DNA of 64,000 bases. It comes from Mycolicibacterium litorale (GTDB lineage Bacteria; Actinomycetota; Actinomycetes; Mycobacteriales; Mycobacteriaceae). The notes under the pieces were generated by a model, which was not told the origin of the DNA, ran no database searches, and was given only the letters and a program-made list of their open reading frames with translations. This document shows positions 1-9,124 of the stretch, piece after piece. The DNA is taken from positions 372,001 to 436,000 of the forward strand of contig NZ_AP023287.1 in the NCBI RefSeq assembly GCF_014218295.1. The letters are read 5' to 3'. Within the stretch, counting starts at the first letter, position 1. Each line of letters begins with the position of its first letter. The position numbers and the translations under genes are program-made.

Positions 1-216
1 ATTGCCGTCGGCATCGGTGTAGAGCTGACCGATCAGGCTGCTGCCCACGGGTTTTCCGTCGACTTCGATCATCGAGCCACCTGCGTTCTCGCGCAGACCC
101 GGCAGTTGGGCGATCAGCCAGATGAGCGCGGGGTAGGCCAGGCCCAGCAGTACGGTGAGCACGAGCAGCGCCCGCAGCGCCGCGGTGTGTTGGCGGACGA
201 TCGTGGAGAAGGACAT
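1..216 (-). CDS. kdpC: KdpC, potassium-transporting ATPase C subunit (partial, N-terminal 72 residues)
   Basis: KdpC is the small single-span subunit that stabilises the KdpFABC high-affinity K+ pump in the membrane. The visible part has a short basic N-terminus, one hydrophobic segment (about residues 12-35) and then the start of the periplasmic domain, with the family-typical stretch ENAGGSMIEVDGKPVGSSLI. The ATG lies 2 bp beyond the stop of kdpB, so it is the last cistron of the kdpF-A-B-C operon seen here. The rest of the gene runs off the left edge. No kdpDE sensor/regulator pair is visible; it may lie further left. Confidence 0.93.
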   Translation of the reverse strand, partial: MSFSTIVRQHTAALRALLVLTVLLGLAYPALIWLIAQLPGLRENAGGSMIEVDGKPVGSSLIGQLYTDADGN

Positions 217-218
217 GG

Positions 219-2366
219 TCACATTCCTGGGAAGAGTTGGACGACGAGATCGATGAGTTTGATCCCGATGAACGGCGCGACGATTCCGCCGAGGCCGTAG
301 ACAGACAGGTTGCGGGTCAACAGCTTCGACGCGCTGCTCGGGGTGTACCGCACACCCCGCAACGCCAGCGGGATCAGCGCCACGATGACCACCGCGTTGA
401 AGATGACGGCCGACAGGATCGCGGACTGCGGGCTGTGCAACCGCATGACGTTGAGCAGATCGAGTCCGGGGAACAGGCCGACGAACAGCGCCGGGATGAT
501 GGCGAAGTACTTGGCGATGTCGTTGGCGATCGAGAACGTCGTCAACGCCCCCCGGGTGATGAGCAGCTGCTTGCCGATCTCGACGATCTCGATGAGCTTC
601 GTCGGATCCGAGTCGAGGTCCACCATGTTGCCGGCCTCTTTGGCCGCCGAGGTGCCGCTGTTCATCGCGACGCCGACGTCGGCCTGGGCCAGTGCGGGCG
701 CGTCGTTCGTGCCGTCACCGGTCATGGCGACGAGCTTCCCGCCGGCCTGCTCCTTCTTGATCAGCGCCATCTTGTCTTCGGGCGTGGCCTCGGCGAGGAA
801 GTCGTCGACGCCGGCCTCGTCGGCGATGGCCTTGGCCGTCAACGGGTTGTCGCCGGTGATCATCACCGTGCGGATCCCCATCCGGCGCATCTCGTCGAAG
901 CGTTCCCGCATCCCCTGTTTGACGACGTCCTTGAGGTGGATGACGCCGAGCACCGCCGCTTTCCCGTCGCGGATCTGCCCGACCACCAGCGGGGTGCCGC
1001 CGGCCGCGGACACGCCGTCGACGAGATCGCCGAGCTGGGTCGAGACGGTGCCGCCCGCCGCGCGGATCCACTCGGCCACCGATGCGGCGGCGCCCTTGCG
1101 CAGCTGCAGCCCCTCCAGGTCGACACCGGACATCCTTGTGGTGGCGGTGAATTCGACCCAGTTGGCGTGGGTGAGTTCACCCGGGGTGCGGGCCCGCAGC
1201 CCGTACTGCTGTTTGGCGAACACCACGATGGAGCGGCCCTCGGGCGTCTCGTCGGCCAGGCTCGACAGTTGCGCCGCGTCGGCGAGCTGTTCGTCGGTCA
1301 CACCGTGGAGCGGGAGAAACGCGGCGGCCTGCCGGTTGCCGAGGGTGATCGTGCCGGTCTTGTCGAGCAGCAGCGTGTTGACGTCACCGGCCGCCTCGAC
1401 CGCCCGGCCCGACATGGCGAGCACGTTGCGCTGCACCAGGCGGTCCATCCCGGCGATGCCGATCGCCGACAGCAGGGCGCCGATGGTGGTCGGGATCAGG
1501 CAGACCAGCAGGGCCACCATGACGATGCCGGTGACGCCGTTCCCGTCGAGCGCCGGCGTGTCCGGGACCCCGGGGTTGTTGGCCTTGGAGAAGATCGCCA
1601 ACGGCTGCAGCGTCGCGACCGCGAACACGAAGATGATCGTCAGCGCCGACAGCAGGATGTTCAGCGCGATCTCGTTGGGGGTCTTCTGCCGGTTGGCGCC
1701 CTCGACGAGGGAGATCATCCGGTCGATGAAGCTGTCGCCCGGCTTCTGGGTGATGCGCACGACGATGCGGTCCGACAGCACGGTGGTGCCGCCGGTGACC
1801 GCCGAACGGTCACCGCCCGACTCACGGATCACCGGTGCGGATTCACCGGTGATGGCCGACTCGTCCACCGAGGCGATGCCTTCCACGACGTCACCGTCGC
1901 CGGGGATCACCTGGCCGGCCTCCACCACGACGATGTCGCCCTGGCGGAGCAGCGGTGCGGCGACCTCCTCTTCGCGCCCGGGTGAGGTCGGCGACCAGCC
2001 GGTGAGGCGGCGCGCGGTGGTCGACGCCTTCGTCTTGCGCAGGGTTTCGGCCTGCGCCTTGCCCCGGCCTTCTGCCACGGCTTCGGCGAGGTTGGCGAAG
2101 ACCACCGTCAACCACAGCCACGCCACGATCAGCCAGCCGAACCAGCTGGGGTCGACGACCGCGAGGATCGTGCTCCACACCGCGCCGATCTCCACGATCA
2201 GCATGACGGGATTGCGCCACAGCGTGCGGGGGTCGAGTTTGCGCAGCGCGTCGGGCAGCGAGCGCCACAGCATCGTCGGGTCGAGCAGACCGCCCTGGAC
2301 GCGTTTGGGTGCTCCAGGGTGCTCTGGTGTCGGCGACGACACGGTTTCGATTGTGGGAGTGGACAT
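219..2366 (-). CDS. kdpB: KdpB, K+-transporting P-type ATPase catalytic subunit
   Basis: Catalytic P-type ATPase subunit (715 residues, normal length) that hydrolyses ATP to drive K+ import through KdpA. The phosphorylation motif DKTGT is at residues 335-339 (Asp335), the actuator motif TGES at 173-176, and the hinge motif GDGTNDAP lies in the C-terminal half. Hydrophobic segments flank the soluble domains as expected for the KdpB type. Its ATG overlaps the kdpA stop as ATGA, indicating translational coupling. In E. coli the Ser of TGES is an inhibitory phosphorylation site; the same Ser (176) is present here. Confidence 0.97.
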   Translation of the reverse strand: MSTPTIETVSSPTPEHPGAPKRVQGGLLDPTMLWRSLPDALRKLDPRTLWRNPVMLIVEIGAVWSTILAVVDPSWFGWLIVAWLWLTVVFANLAEAVAEGRGKAQAETLRKTKASTTARRLTGWSPTSPGREEEVAAPLLRQGDIVVVEAGQVIPGDGDVVEGIASVDESAITGESAPVIRESGGDRSAVTGGTTVLSDRIVVRITQKPGDSFIDRMISLVEGANRQKTPNEIALNILLSALTIIFVFAVATLQPLAIFSKANNPGVPDTPALDGNGVTGIVMVALLVCLIPTTIGALLSAIGIAGMDRLVQRNVLAMSGRAVEAAGDVNTLLLDKTGTITLGNRQAAAFLPLHGVTDEQLADAAQLSSLADETPEGRSIVVFAKQQYGLRARTPGELTHANWVEFTATTRMSGVDLEGLQLRKGAAASVAEWIRAAGGTVSTQLGDLVDGVSAAGGTPLVVGQIRDGKAAVLGVIHLKDVVKQGMRERFDEMRRMGIRTVMITGDNPLTAKAIADEAGVDDFLAEATPEDKMALIKKEQAGGKLVAMTGDGTNDAPALAQADVGVAMNSGTSAAKEAGNMVDLDSDPTKLIEIVEIGKQLLITRGALTTFSIANDIAKYFAIIPALFVGLFPGLDLLNVMRLHSPQSAILSAVIFNAVVIVALIPLALRGVRYTPSSASKLLTRNLSVYGLGGIVAPFIGIKLIDLVVQLFPGM

Positions 2367-4036
2367 CAGTGGATTCCTTCAGCGAGCGGGCCCAGCGCGA
2401 GCATGGGCAGGAAGGTCAGTGCGACCAGGATGAGGGTGACGCCGGAGACCATGCCGACGAACTGCGGCCGGTGCGTCGGGAGGGTGCCCACCGACTCGGG
2501 TGTCCTGGCCTGCCTGGCCAGGGACCCGGCCAGGGCCAGCACCAGGATGATCGGCAGGAACCGGCCGAACAGCATCGCCAGACCGAGCGCGGTGTTGTAC
2601 CACTCGGTGTTGACCGTGATGCCGGCGAACGCCGAACCGTTGTTGTTGGCGGCGGAGGTGAACGCGTAGAGCACCTCGGACAGGCCGTGCGGGCCGGTGT
2701 TCAGCATCCCGGCGCGCTGGCCGGGCATCGCCATGGCGACCGCGGTGCCGGTCAGCACGATCAGCGGTGTCACCAGGAAATACGTTGCGGCGAGCTTGAT
2801 CTCACGCGGGGTGATCTTCTTGCCGAGATATTCCGGCGTGCGTCCGACCATCAGGCCGGCGACGAACACGGTGATGATCGCCAGCACCAGCATCCCGTAG
2901 AGGCCCGATCCGACTCCGCCGGGCGCGACCTCGCCGAGCTGCATGTTGAACATCGTCATCATGCCGCCGAGGCTGGTGTAGGAGTCGTGGAACGAATCGA
3001 CCGCACCGGTGGACGTCAGGGTGGTGGCGGCCGCGAAGACCGCGGAATTCGCCACGCCGAACCGCTGTTCGACACCCTCCATGGCCCCGCCCACCGCGGT
3101 GGGGACGGTGCCGTGCGCCTGCAGCTGGAACAGCATCGTCATGCTGACGCTGGCGACCGCGATCACGGCCATCACCGCGGTGATCGCCACCCCCTGCTTG
3201 CGGCTGCCGACCATCCGGCCGAACGTGCGCGGCAGCGCGAACGGGATGAGCAGGATCAGGAAGATCTCGAACCAGTTGGTGAAGGTGTTGGGGTTCTCGA
3301 ACGGATGGGCCGAGTTGACGTTGAAGAACCCGCCGCCGTTGGTGCCGAGCTCCTTGATGACCTCCTGGCTGGCGACCGGGCCGCCCGGGATGGTCTGCTG
3401 AGCCCCGGCGAGGGTGTTGACCACCTCGTCGTGCAGAGCGAAGTTCTGGATCGCCCCGGCGGCGACGAGCACGACCGCGCCGACGATCGAGATCGGCAGC
3501 AGCACACGCACGGAACCGCGCACCAGGTCGACCCAGAAGTTGCCGAGTTCACCGGTGCTGCGTCGTGCCAGGCCACGCACGAACGCCATCGCGACCGCCA
3601 TGCCGACCGCCGCGGAGACGAAGTTCTGCACGGCCAGACCGGCCATCTGCACGAGGTGGCCCTGGGTGGACTCGCCCGAGTACGCCTGCCAGTTGGTGTT
3701 GGTGACGAAGCTGACCGCGGTGTTCCACGCCAGCGCCGGGGTCATCTCGGTGCCCGGCTCGTCGAGGTGCAGTGGCAGCTTGCCCTGTACCAGTTGGAAC
3801 ACGAACAGGAACAGAAGGCTGACGGCCGAGAAGGCCAGCACCGCGCGGGCGTAACCGCCCCACGTCTGCTCGGCTCTCGGGTCGGCGCCGATCAACCGGT
3901 ACACCACCCGCTCGGCACGGAGGTGCCGGTCCGAGGAGTACACCCGGTACATGTAGTCGCCCAGCGGCACGTGCAGGGCCGCGATGACGGCGATGAGGGA
4001 GGCGAGGAACACGATCCCCGACACGGTCGATGTCAC
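2366..4036 (-). CDS. kdpA: KdpA, K+-binding channel-like subunit
   Basis: KdpA (556 residues) is the polytopic membrane subunit that binds K+ and resembles K+ channel/Trk-type proteins. The sequence is strongly hydrophobic throughout and carries selectivity-loop segments of the family such as [30 protein letters not shown] and TSTGAVDSF. The start is a GTG that overlaps the stop of kdpF (TAGTG), and the end overlaps kdpB by ATGA, so kdpF, kdpA and kdpB are translationally coupled. Confidence 0.97.
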   Translation of the reverse strand: MTSTVSGIVFLASLIAVIAALHVPLGDYMYRVYSSDRHLRAERVVYRLIGADPRAEQTWGGYARAVLAFSAVSLLFLFVFQLVQGKLPLHLDEPGTEMTPALAWNTAVSFVTNTNWQAYSGESTQGHLVQMAGLAVQNFVSAAVGMAVAMAFVRGLARRSTGELGNFWVDLVRGSVRVLLPISIVGAVVLVAAGAIQNFALHDEVVNTLAGAQQTIPGGPVASQEVIKELGTNGGGFFNVNSAHPFENPNTFTNWFEIFLILLIPFALPRTFGRMVGSRKQGVAITAVMAVIAVASVSMTMLFQLQAHGTVPTAVGGAMEGVEQRFGVANSAVFAAATTLTSTGAVDSFHDSYTSLGGMMTMFNMQLGEVAPGGVGSGLYGMLVLAIITVFVAGLMVGRTPEYLGKKITPREIKLAATYFLVTPLIVLTGTAVAMAMPGQRAGMLNTGPHGLSEVLYAFTSAANNNGSAFAGITVNTEWYNTALGLAMLFGRFLPIILVLALAGSLARQARTPESVGTLPTHRPQFVGMVSGVTLILVALTFLPMLALGPLAEGIH

Positions 4037-4125
4037 TAGAACCTCTCCGGGAACAGCAGGGCGGCGGCCATGAAGAGCGCGATCAGGATGGCGAGTCCCA
4101 ATCCGATGCCGTTGGCGGCGCTCAC
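4036..4125 (-). CDS. kdpF: KdpF, small membrane subunit of the Kdp pump (29 aa)
   Basis: KdpF is a one-span peptide that stabilises the KdpABC complex. Translation of the minus strand from GTG at 4125 gives 29 residues: a Gly/Ala/Leu-rich helix followed by the conserved C-terminal end LLFPERF, which matches the LLFPE(R/K)F end of actinobacterial KdpF proteins. Its stop codon overlaps the kdpA start, and its GTG start overlaps the stop of another tiny ORF upstream (GTGA). It is too short for most automatic gene callers. Confidence 0.88.
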   Translation of the reverse strand: MSAANGIGLGLAILIALFMAAALLFPERF

Positions 4126-4208
4126 AGCCGCTCGACCATCTTCTGAACCAGCCCGAACAGCGCGAAGACCGCGACCGTCAGCACCAGGTAGACCACTACG
4201 GACACCAT
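4122..4208 (-). CDS. 28-aa single-span membrane peptide upstream of kdpF
   Basis: From ATG at 4208 the minus strand encodes 28 residues: a hydrophobic helix ([18 protein letters not shown]) followed by a basic/polar tail QKMVERL. A purine-rich GGAG lies about 4 nt upstream of the ATG. The stop overlaps the GTG of kdpF (GTGA), so it sits as the first cistron of the kdp operon. The arrangement of overlapped tiny hydrophobic ORFs suggests a real, translated membrane peptide; I recall similar peptides ahead of kdpF in other actinobacteria but could not check. It might be an additional Kdp subunit or a regulatory leader peptide. Confidence 0.6.
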   Translation of the reverse strand: MVSVVVYLVLTVAVFALFGLVQKMVERL

Positions 4209-4471
4209 GACTCCGTTCAACTCGATATCGGACGAGAGCCGAAGCTAGACCCGCTCTGTGGGTGGAAACCGGTTCTTGACGGTTTGTTGACGCCCCCGGA
4301 CCAATCCTTTACGGGAATCGAATCGACGGCCCGGCCACGCCGGTCCGGCGTGACGCCCGGGTGCCGATGCGCTGCGGTGAGCCGCCGGATGTCGTAAAGA
4401 ATGGGCGGCGCACCGTAAAGGTGTCGTTTGGACCGGCGATCGTCGCGCCCGCAGCGACTAGACCGGTAGCC
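4209..4471. promoter_or_regulatory. Divergent intergenic region between kdp operon and DUF6611 gene, with three CGTAAAG elements
   Basis: This 263-bp region must hold the kdp promoter. The heptamer CGTAAAG occurs at 4393-4399 and 4414-4420 as direct repeats 21 bp apart (two helical turns), and once inverted (CTTTACG) at 4307-4313. That spacing suits a response regulator such as KdpE, but KdpE is not encoded in the window and the assignment is a guess. Nothing else coding is seen here. Confidence 0.35.
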
Positions 4472-5032
4472 ATGGCTGAGATCACTTCTGCGCGCGATGT
4501 CCTCACCCGCGCCGTGCGGCGGTTGCTCGACGGTGACGCGCCGTGGGGCGCGTTCGACATCTGGCCGGACCGCTTCGGCACGACGAGGTTCCGGCTGACG
4601 GTGTACCCACCGGGCATCAGCGCCCGGGAGCGGCGCACTCTGCGCGCGTGGCGGGGGTGGCCGGCCTGGGGTGGTCTGCTGTGGGCGGTGGGGGTGATCG
4701 TGATGGTCACCGTACTTCCGCCGTGGGCCGCCCTGGCGGTGTCCACCGCGGTGTTCCTCGGTACGGGTGCCGCGGCGTTCGTGACGGCCGGAGCGGCGCG
4801 CCGCCACGTCCGCACCGTCATCGCGTCGGTGACCGTCGGTTTCTACCACCCTTCGGCGGTGCTGGAGGCGCGCCGACTGCAGGACCTCGCCCGGCGCCTC
4901 GCCGCGGCCGACACCGAACGCCGAGACGGCCAACTCTCACCCGTCGCCTACGAGGCGACGTGGTGGCAGGTGTACAACGACCTGGCCGTCGATGCGGCGG
5001 ATGTCAGACCCGCCGGACCGGCCACGCGATGA
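4472..5032 (+). CDS. DUF6611-type two-span membrane protein
   Basis: A 186-residue protein with an N-terminal polar part containing PWGAFDIWPDRFGTTRFRLT, a central pair of hydrophobic segments (about residues 65-110), and a C-terminal soluble helix-rich tail ending in YEATWWQVYNDL. This layout fits the mycobacterial DUF6611 family, whose function is unknown. An in-frame extension upstream to 4361 has no good start or ribosome binding site, so ATG 4472 is preferred. It is divergent from the kdp operon and its stop overlaps the start of the next small ORF (ATGA). Confidence 0.75.
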   Translation: MAEITSARDVLTRAVRRLLDGDAPWGAFDIWPDRFGTTRFRLTVYPPGISARERRTLRAWRGWPAWGGLLWAVGVIVMVTVLPPWAALAVSTAVFLGTGAAAFVTAGAARRHVRTVIASVTVGFYHPSAVLEARRLQDLARRLAAADTERRDGQLSPVAYEATWWQVYNDLAVDAADVRPAGPATR

Positions 5033-5265
5033 GCGACCTGTTGTTCGTGCTGGCGATGCTCACTGTCTTCGCGGGCTGTCTGCTCACCGTGCGCTTCCTC
5101 AATCTGCGCGACGCCCGGTCCGACCGGTCGGGTGACCCTTCCGCAGCGGCCGCTGTCGGTCAGAAGGACAGCGGGTGCGCGAATTTCGCCCGCAGCAGTG
5201 CCGCCGTCTCGGCCAGGGCCAGTCGGCCGCGGGCCGTCGCATCTGACCGCATCAGGAAGCCGTGA
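5029..5265 (+). CDS. Small one-span membrane protein (78 aa), 3' end overlaps the convergent esterase gene
   Basis: ATG 5029 overlaps the stop of the DUF6611 gene (ATGA). The first 25 residues form one hydrophobic segment (LLFVLAMLTVFAGCLLTVRFL), followed by a polar, Arg/Ala-rich tail without recognisable motifs. About 106 bp of its 3' end lie antisense to the end of the esterase gene on the other strand, so the tail may be an accident of the open frame. The coupling and the membrane segment favour a real small gene; the function is unknown. Confidence 0.4.
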   Translation: MSDLLFVLAMLTVFAGCLLTVRFLNLRDARSDRSGDPSAAAAVGQKDSGCANFARSSAAVSARASRPRAVASDRIRKP

Positions 5266-6104
5266 TACGCCCCCGGATAACGGGTCTGGGTGGTCTGCAC
5301 ACCGGCGGCGCGCAGCCGGGCCGCGTACCGCTCTCCCCAGTCGCGGATCGGATCACATTCGGCGGTCACCACGACGGCGGCCGGCAGGCCGGTGAAATCG
5401 GTTGCCAGCGCGGGAAACCGGTACGCATCGGGCGGGGCGCTGACACCGCGGTCGGCGAGTTCGTGCATGTAGTCGATGTCGTCGCGGCTCAACATCGGCG
5501 CATCCTCCAGTAGCCGGATCGACTCGCACGTCATGTCCCGGTCCAGGCCCGGGTACAGCAAGACCTGACAGCAGATCGCCGGACCGCCGCGATCCCGGGC
5601 GGCGAGCGCCACAGCCGCCGCCAGCGACCCGCCCGCGCTGTCGCCGACCACCGCGAGCCGGCCCGCATCCACGTTCAGCGCCTCTGCGTTGGCCGCCACC
5701 CACGCCGTCGCGGCGTAGGCGTCGTCGAACTGGGCGGGGGCGGGCGCCTCGGGGGCCAGGCGATACTCGACCGACACCACCGTCGCGCCGCTGGCCGCCG
5801 CCAGTACCCGAGCCAGCGGTTCGAAGGCGTGAACAGACCCCATCACCATGCCGCCGCCGTGGAAGTACACCAGCACCGGTGCCCGCCGGGCATCGGTCGG
5901 CCGGAAGATTCGCAGCGGGATCTCCTGTGCCGGGCCGGGTATCGACCGGTTTTCGATGGCGGCCATCGCCGGCATGTCAGCGGGATGCGGTGTCGCCTCG
6001 ACGGCACGCCGCACCGCCTCCAGCCCGCGCTCTCGCATCGGCGGGATGGCTCCGAACGAGGCCACGCGGGCGGCGGCGTCCGGATCGAGGCTTGGGACCG
6101 TCAC
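5160..6104 (-). CDS. HSL-family alpha/beta hydrolase (esterase/lipase)
   Basis: A 314-residue serine esterase of the hormone-sensitive-lipase type. It has the oxyanion-hole motif FHGGGMV, the nucleophile elbow GDSAGG, an Asp in the segment ECDPIRD and a His in AYHGF, completing the triad. The chosen GTG at 6104 overlaps the stop of the upstream FAD dehydrogenase gene (GTGA), making it the last gene of the minus-strand operon that begins with the acyl-CoA ligase at 13271. In this setting it could hydrolyse the ester made by a Baeyer-Villiger monooxygenase, as in steroid side-chain removal; the substrate is not shown by the sequence. Confidence 0.88.
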   Translation of the reverse strand: MTVPSLDPDAAARVASFGAIPPMRERGLEAVRRAVEATPHPADMPAMAAIENRSIPGPAQEIPLRIFRPTDARRAPVLVYFHGGGMVMGSVHAFEPLARVLAAASGATVVSVEYRLAPEAPAPAQFDDAYAATAWVAANAEALNVDAGRLAVVGDSAGGSLAAAVALAARDRGGPAICCQVLLYPGLDRDMTCESIRLLEDAPMLSRDDIDYMHELADRGVSAPPDAYRFPALATDFTGLPAAVVVTAECDPIRDWGERYAARLRAAGVQTTQTRYPGAYHGFLMRSDATARGRLALAETAALLRAKFAHPLSF

Positions 6105-7702
6105 CGCGCCATCCGGAAACGGTCGGCGGCGTGGGCGCCCGCGCGCCGGCCGCTGAACACACAGTCGGCGAGCGACAACCCGCTGACGTAGCTGTTGGAG
6201 CACACGCCGACGGCGTTTCGGCCCGCGGCGTACAGACCCGGCACCGGCCCACCGCCGGGACGCAGCACCTCACCGGTGCTCTCGTCGACGACGAGGCCGC
6301 CGAGGGTGAGGCCGGGGATCGGGAAGAACATCGACGAGTCGGCGGAGATGTCGATCGAGTAGAACGGGGGAGTCGCCAGCGGCAGGCACAGTTCGGGGTC
6401 CTTGTGCGCAGGGTCTCCCGTGCCGGAGCGCAGGCCACGGTGGTAATCGTCGACCGTGCGCCGCAGCCCTGCCGGGTCGATCCCGTTGGCGGCGGCCAAT
6501 GCCTCGATCGAGGCGGCCTTCCGATGCCCCACACTGAACAGATAGACCAACTGCAACCGCTGGAAGAGTTGCGTCTGGGTGCGGATCTGGTCCTTGACCT
6601 TCTGCCATGTGGCCGCGTCGTAGATCGCCCATCCGGTGCCACCGAACTCGCGCATCATCACGTTGCCGTGGGTGGCGCCGTAGAGGTCCTCGTTCGCGAT
6701 GCGCCGCCCGTCGGCGCCGACGGTGAGCCCTTCGAGGAAGGCGCTCGGCGGCGACAGGAAACGCCAGGCAGTGATGTTGCCCATCTTGTCTGTCATGCCG
6801 CCGGCCGTGACGCCCAACGCGATGCCGGTGCCGTCGTCGCCCGCCGTCCCCAGCGGGGAGATCTTCAGGAACTGTGGTGCGAATTCCCGCATCCACTTCC
6901 GGTTGTGGACGAAGCCGCCCGCCGCGAGGATCACCGCGGGCGCCCGGGCTTCGCCGTCCACGGCGGCATGAGCTCGAATCCGCTCTGCGCGGTTGACGAC
7001 ACCTTCGACCAGTCCGGGCATCCAGGTGCCGGCCTTGGCGGTGAGCCTGGTCAACAGCGCGTGTCTGCGCGCATGCGGGTGTGTCGGCGGCATCGCGCGG
7101 TACCGCACACCGCACACACGGCCGTCGTCATCGGTGAGCAGGGCGTGTACGTGGGCCAACGAAATGACCTTCACACCTTTGTTTCTCGCCGATCGCGCGA
7201 GGCGCTCGAACAGCACTTTCCCGGAGCTCATACCGGGCGCCAGGACCCGGTGCCCGCGCGGCGCCGGCCGTGCGCGGGAGGCGTGCGGGTAGGCCTTCTC
7301 GTTACCCGAGTAATACAGGTAGTACTCATCGGTCGGATACGAGGTCTTGTACGACGGCACCGGACCGCCGCGGAATTCGACGCCCTGGGCCTTGAGCCAC
7401 TCGATCATCGCCGGACTCTGCCGGCAGAACCGGTCCAGGGTCTCGCCGGTCACCGCGTCCCCGACCTCGGATTCGAGATAGGCCCGCATATCCTCGACGG
7501 AATCGCGGTATCCGCCGGCAGCCTGTTCGGCGGTACCGCCGCCCGCGTAGACGATGCCGCCCGACAACGCCGTCGCTCCGCCGCCGTAACCCCGGTCGAG
7601 TACGAGCACCCGGGCACCGCGATCCGCCGCCTCGATCGCGGCGGTCGCGCCCGCCGCACCGAAGCCCACCACAATGACGTCGTAGTTCACCGCGCTCCGC
7701 AC
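6101..7702 (-). CDS. FAD-dependent dehydrogenase of the fumarate reductase / 3-ketosteroid dehydrogenase type
   Basis: A 533-residue flavoprotein. The N-terminus has the dinucleotide-binding fold VIVVGFGAAGATAAIEAA followed by an acidic/basic end LDRGYGGG, and the C-terminus has the second FAD segment with GLYAAGRNA and SYVSGLSLADCVFSGRRAG. This is the flavocytochrome c/fumarate reductase superfamily that includes 3-ketosteroid delta1-dehydrogenases (KstD); I cannot prove the KstD reaction by eye. Start is a GTG 10 bp after the stop of the SDR gene upstream; the stop overlaps the esterase start. A second paralogue lies at 19033-20490. Confidence 0.85.
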   Translation of the reverse strand: MRSAVNYDVIVVGFGAAGATAAIEAADRGARVLVLDRGYGGGATALSGGIVYAGGGTAEQAAGGYRDSVEDMRAYLESEVGDAVTGETLDRFCRQSPAMIEWLKAQGVEFRGGPVPSYKTSYPTDEYYLYYSGNEKAYPHASRARPAPRGHRVLAPGMSSGKVLFERLARSARNKGVKVISLAHVHALLTDDDGRVCGVRYRAMPPTHPHARRHALLTRLTAKAGTWMPGLVEGVVNRAERIRAHAAVDGEARAPAVILAAGGFVHNRKWMREFAPQFLKISPLGTAGDDGTGIALGVTAGGMTDKMGNITAWRFLSPPSAFLEGLTVGADGRRIANEDLYGATHGNVMMREFGGTGWAIYDAATWQKVKDQIRTQTQLFQRLQLVYLFSVGHRKAASIEALAAANGIDPAGLRRTVDDYHRGLRSGTGDPAHKDPELCLPLATPPFYSIDISADSSMFFPIPGLTLGGLVVDESTGEVLRPGGGPVPGLYAAGRNAVGVCSNSYVSGLSLADCVFSGRRAGAHAADRFRMAR

Positions 7703-7712
7703 TCGTATCCTC

Positions 7713-8573
7713 TCAGTGCTGCGCGGGGTCGAAACGCCGACCGGTGCGCAGCACCGGCGCTCGCTGCGTGCTGAGCACTTCGGCGCGTTCGGCCATCGCG
7801 TTGCCGACGTACTCGGGTTGCGTCAGCAGGTAGAAGCGGCCCTCGGCGGCCTGGTCGAAGACGACCTCGGCGGCGGCCAGCGGATCCATCGCCGCCGCCT
7901 TGATGTCGAGCATCGCCAGGCGCTGGGATTCGGCCGCGTCGACGTCACCGTCGGTGACACCACCCGCCGATTCGAAGATGTTGGAGGTGACGGCGCCGGG
8001 CAACACGGCCTGCACGTGGATGTGCTCGTGTCCGGCCAGTTGCACCTCAAGAGCCAGGCATTCCGTCAGGGCGAGCACCGCATGCTTGCTCATGATGTAG
8101 GGCGCCTGCAGGGGGACGACGGCGACGCCGCCGATCGAGCTCAGATTCCACACCCATGCCGGGGTACCCGCCTCGATCATCGACGGCAGGAAGGCCCGGA
8201 TGCCGTGGAAGACGCCGGTGACGTTGATGTCGACGACCCGCTGCCAGTTGGCGACCGGGGTGTCCCACAGGTACCCGAACTGCTCGACCCCGGCGTTGTT
8301 GACGAGCAGCCGGACGGGTCCGAGATCACGGTGGACCCGTTGTGCCAACTCCTCGACGGCGGCGAAATCGCGGACATCGCAGACGATGTCGACGGCGTGC
8401 ACACCTTGCGCGGACAGTTCGTCGCGCAGGGTGGCGATCGCGTCGGCGTCGATGTCGGCGAGCACCACCGTCATCCCGAGGCGGGCGGCCTGGCGGGCCA
8501 GGCCCGCGCCGATACCGGCGCCCGCCCCGGTGATGACCGCGACACCGCCCGAGAACGTCTCGCGAGCGCCCAC
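7713..8573 (-). CDS. SDR family oxidoreductase
   Basis: A 286-residue classical-type short-chain dehydrogenase. It shows the cofactor motif TGAGAGIGAGLA, the NNAG motif (LLVNNAGVEQ), an active-site Ser in NLSSIGG and YxxxK in YIMSK. The length and the loop after the active site resemble SDRs that act on larger hydrophobic alcohols. GTG 8573 was chosen because it follows the stop of the SnoaL-like gene by 4 bp; an open extension further upstream is antisense-like and lies inside that gene. Substrate unknown; context suggests an alcohol intermediate of the catabolic pathway. Confidence 0.85.
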   Translation of the reverse strand: MGARETFSGGVAVITGAGAGIGAGLARQAARLGMTVVLADIDADAIATLRDELSAQGVHAVDIVCDVRDFAAVEELAQRVHRDLGPVRLLVNNAGVEQFGYLWDTPVANWQRVVDINVTGVFHGIRAFLPSMIEAGTPAWVWNLSSIGGVAVVPLQAPYIMSKHAVLALTECLALEVQLAGHEHIHVQAVLPGAVTSNIFESAGGVTDGDVDAAESQRLAMLDIKAAAMDPLAAAEVVFDQAAEGRFYLLTQPEYVGNAMAERAEVLSTQRAPVLRTGRRFDPAQH

Positions 8574-8577
8574 GACC

Positions 8578-9057
8578 TCAGGCGCCCGCGGCCGCGTCGG
8601 CCGAGAGCTCCGACAGCAGAACCGAATTGGTGGTGTCGAGGATGACCTCCATCTCGGTGAACTCCAGCCCGTTCGCGCCACGGCGGACGGCGACGTTGGC
8701 CACCCCGCTGGATACCGCGAACGGCACGTAGTTCGCGATCTGGTTGACGAAGATGTAGAAACGGGCGCGCGTGACGTCGCCCTCGGTCCCGGTCCGGTGC
8801 AGGTTCGTGGCGTGGTGCCGCAGCGGGTAGGGGCTCTGCTTGCGGTGATCGGACAGCCATTCCATGACCGTGTCGCGCCCCCGCAGTTCCGGAGACATGA
8901 GCTCTTCGAAGGGGCTCGCACCGGACTCACTGCGGCTGATGTAGCGGACGTCGTCGGCGTAGGCCGCCGCCATCTCGTCGTAGTGCGCCTCGTCGTAGTG
9001 GTACCAGAAGCCGCCGACGAACTCCTGCAGTTCCGACAGCGCGATCTCGTTGCTCAT
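8578..9057 (-). CDS. SnoaL-like / NTF2-fold protein
   Basis: A 159-residue protein with the cone-shaped NTF2/SnoaL fold pattern: an N-terminal helix with FVGGFWYHYDEAHYDEMAAAY, then DDVRYISRSE and a central FEELMSPELRGRD followed by alternating beta strands. Members act as dehydratases, isomerases or hydroxylases on cyclic and polyketide substrates; bile-acid 7-dehydratases and steroid isomerases share the fold. Here it sits between an aldehyde dehydrogenase and an SDR in a catabolic operon, so a dehydratase or isomerase role on a ring substrate is plausible but unproven. Confidence 0.8.
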   Translation of the reverse strand: MSNEIALSELQEFVGGFWYHYDEAHYDEMAAAYADDVRYISRSESGASPFEELMSPELRGRDTVMEWLSDHRKQSPYPLRHHATNLHRTGTEGDVTRARFYIFVNQIANYVPFAVSSGVANVAVRRGANGLEFTEMEVILDTTNSVLLSELSADAAAGA

Positions 9058-9124
9058 GGGGATCAGTCAACCGCCGGGTGAGCCGGATGACACCGGTGTC
9101 GCCCGGTCAGCGGAACAGCGGCGG

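Noticed and set aside
31..300. Short plus-strand frame at 106-300
   Set aside because: It is antisense to kdpC and the end of kdpB, with no ribosome binding site or recognisable features.
219..2433. Long plus-strand open frames (up to 707 codons) opposite kdpB, and similar ones opposite kdpA and many other genes
   Set aside because: They are antisense frames of a high-GC genome, with Arg/Ser/Pro-rich or Asp/His/Arg-rich composition and no motifs, while the minus strand encodes intact KdpB and KdpA.
4209..4471. kdpDE two-component genes next to the pump operon
   Set aside because: The divergent neighbour is a DUF6611-type membrane protein; no histidine kinase or response regulator gene of the KdpDE type is present in the visible flank.
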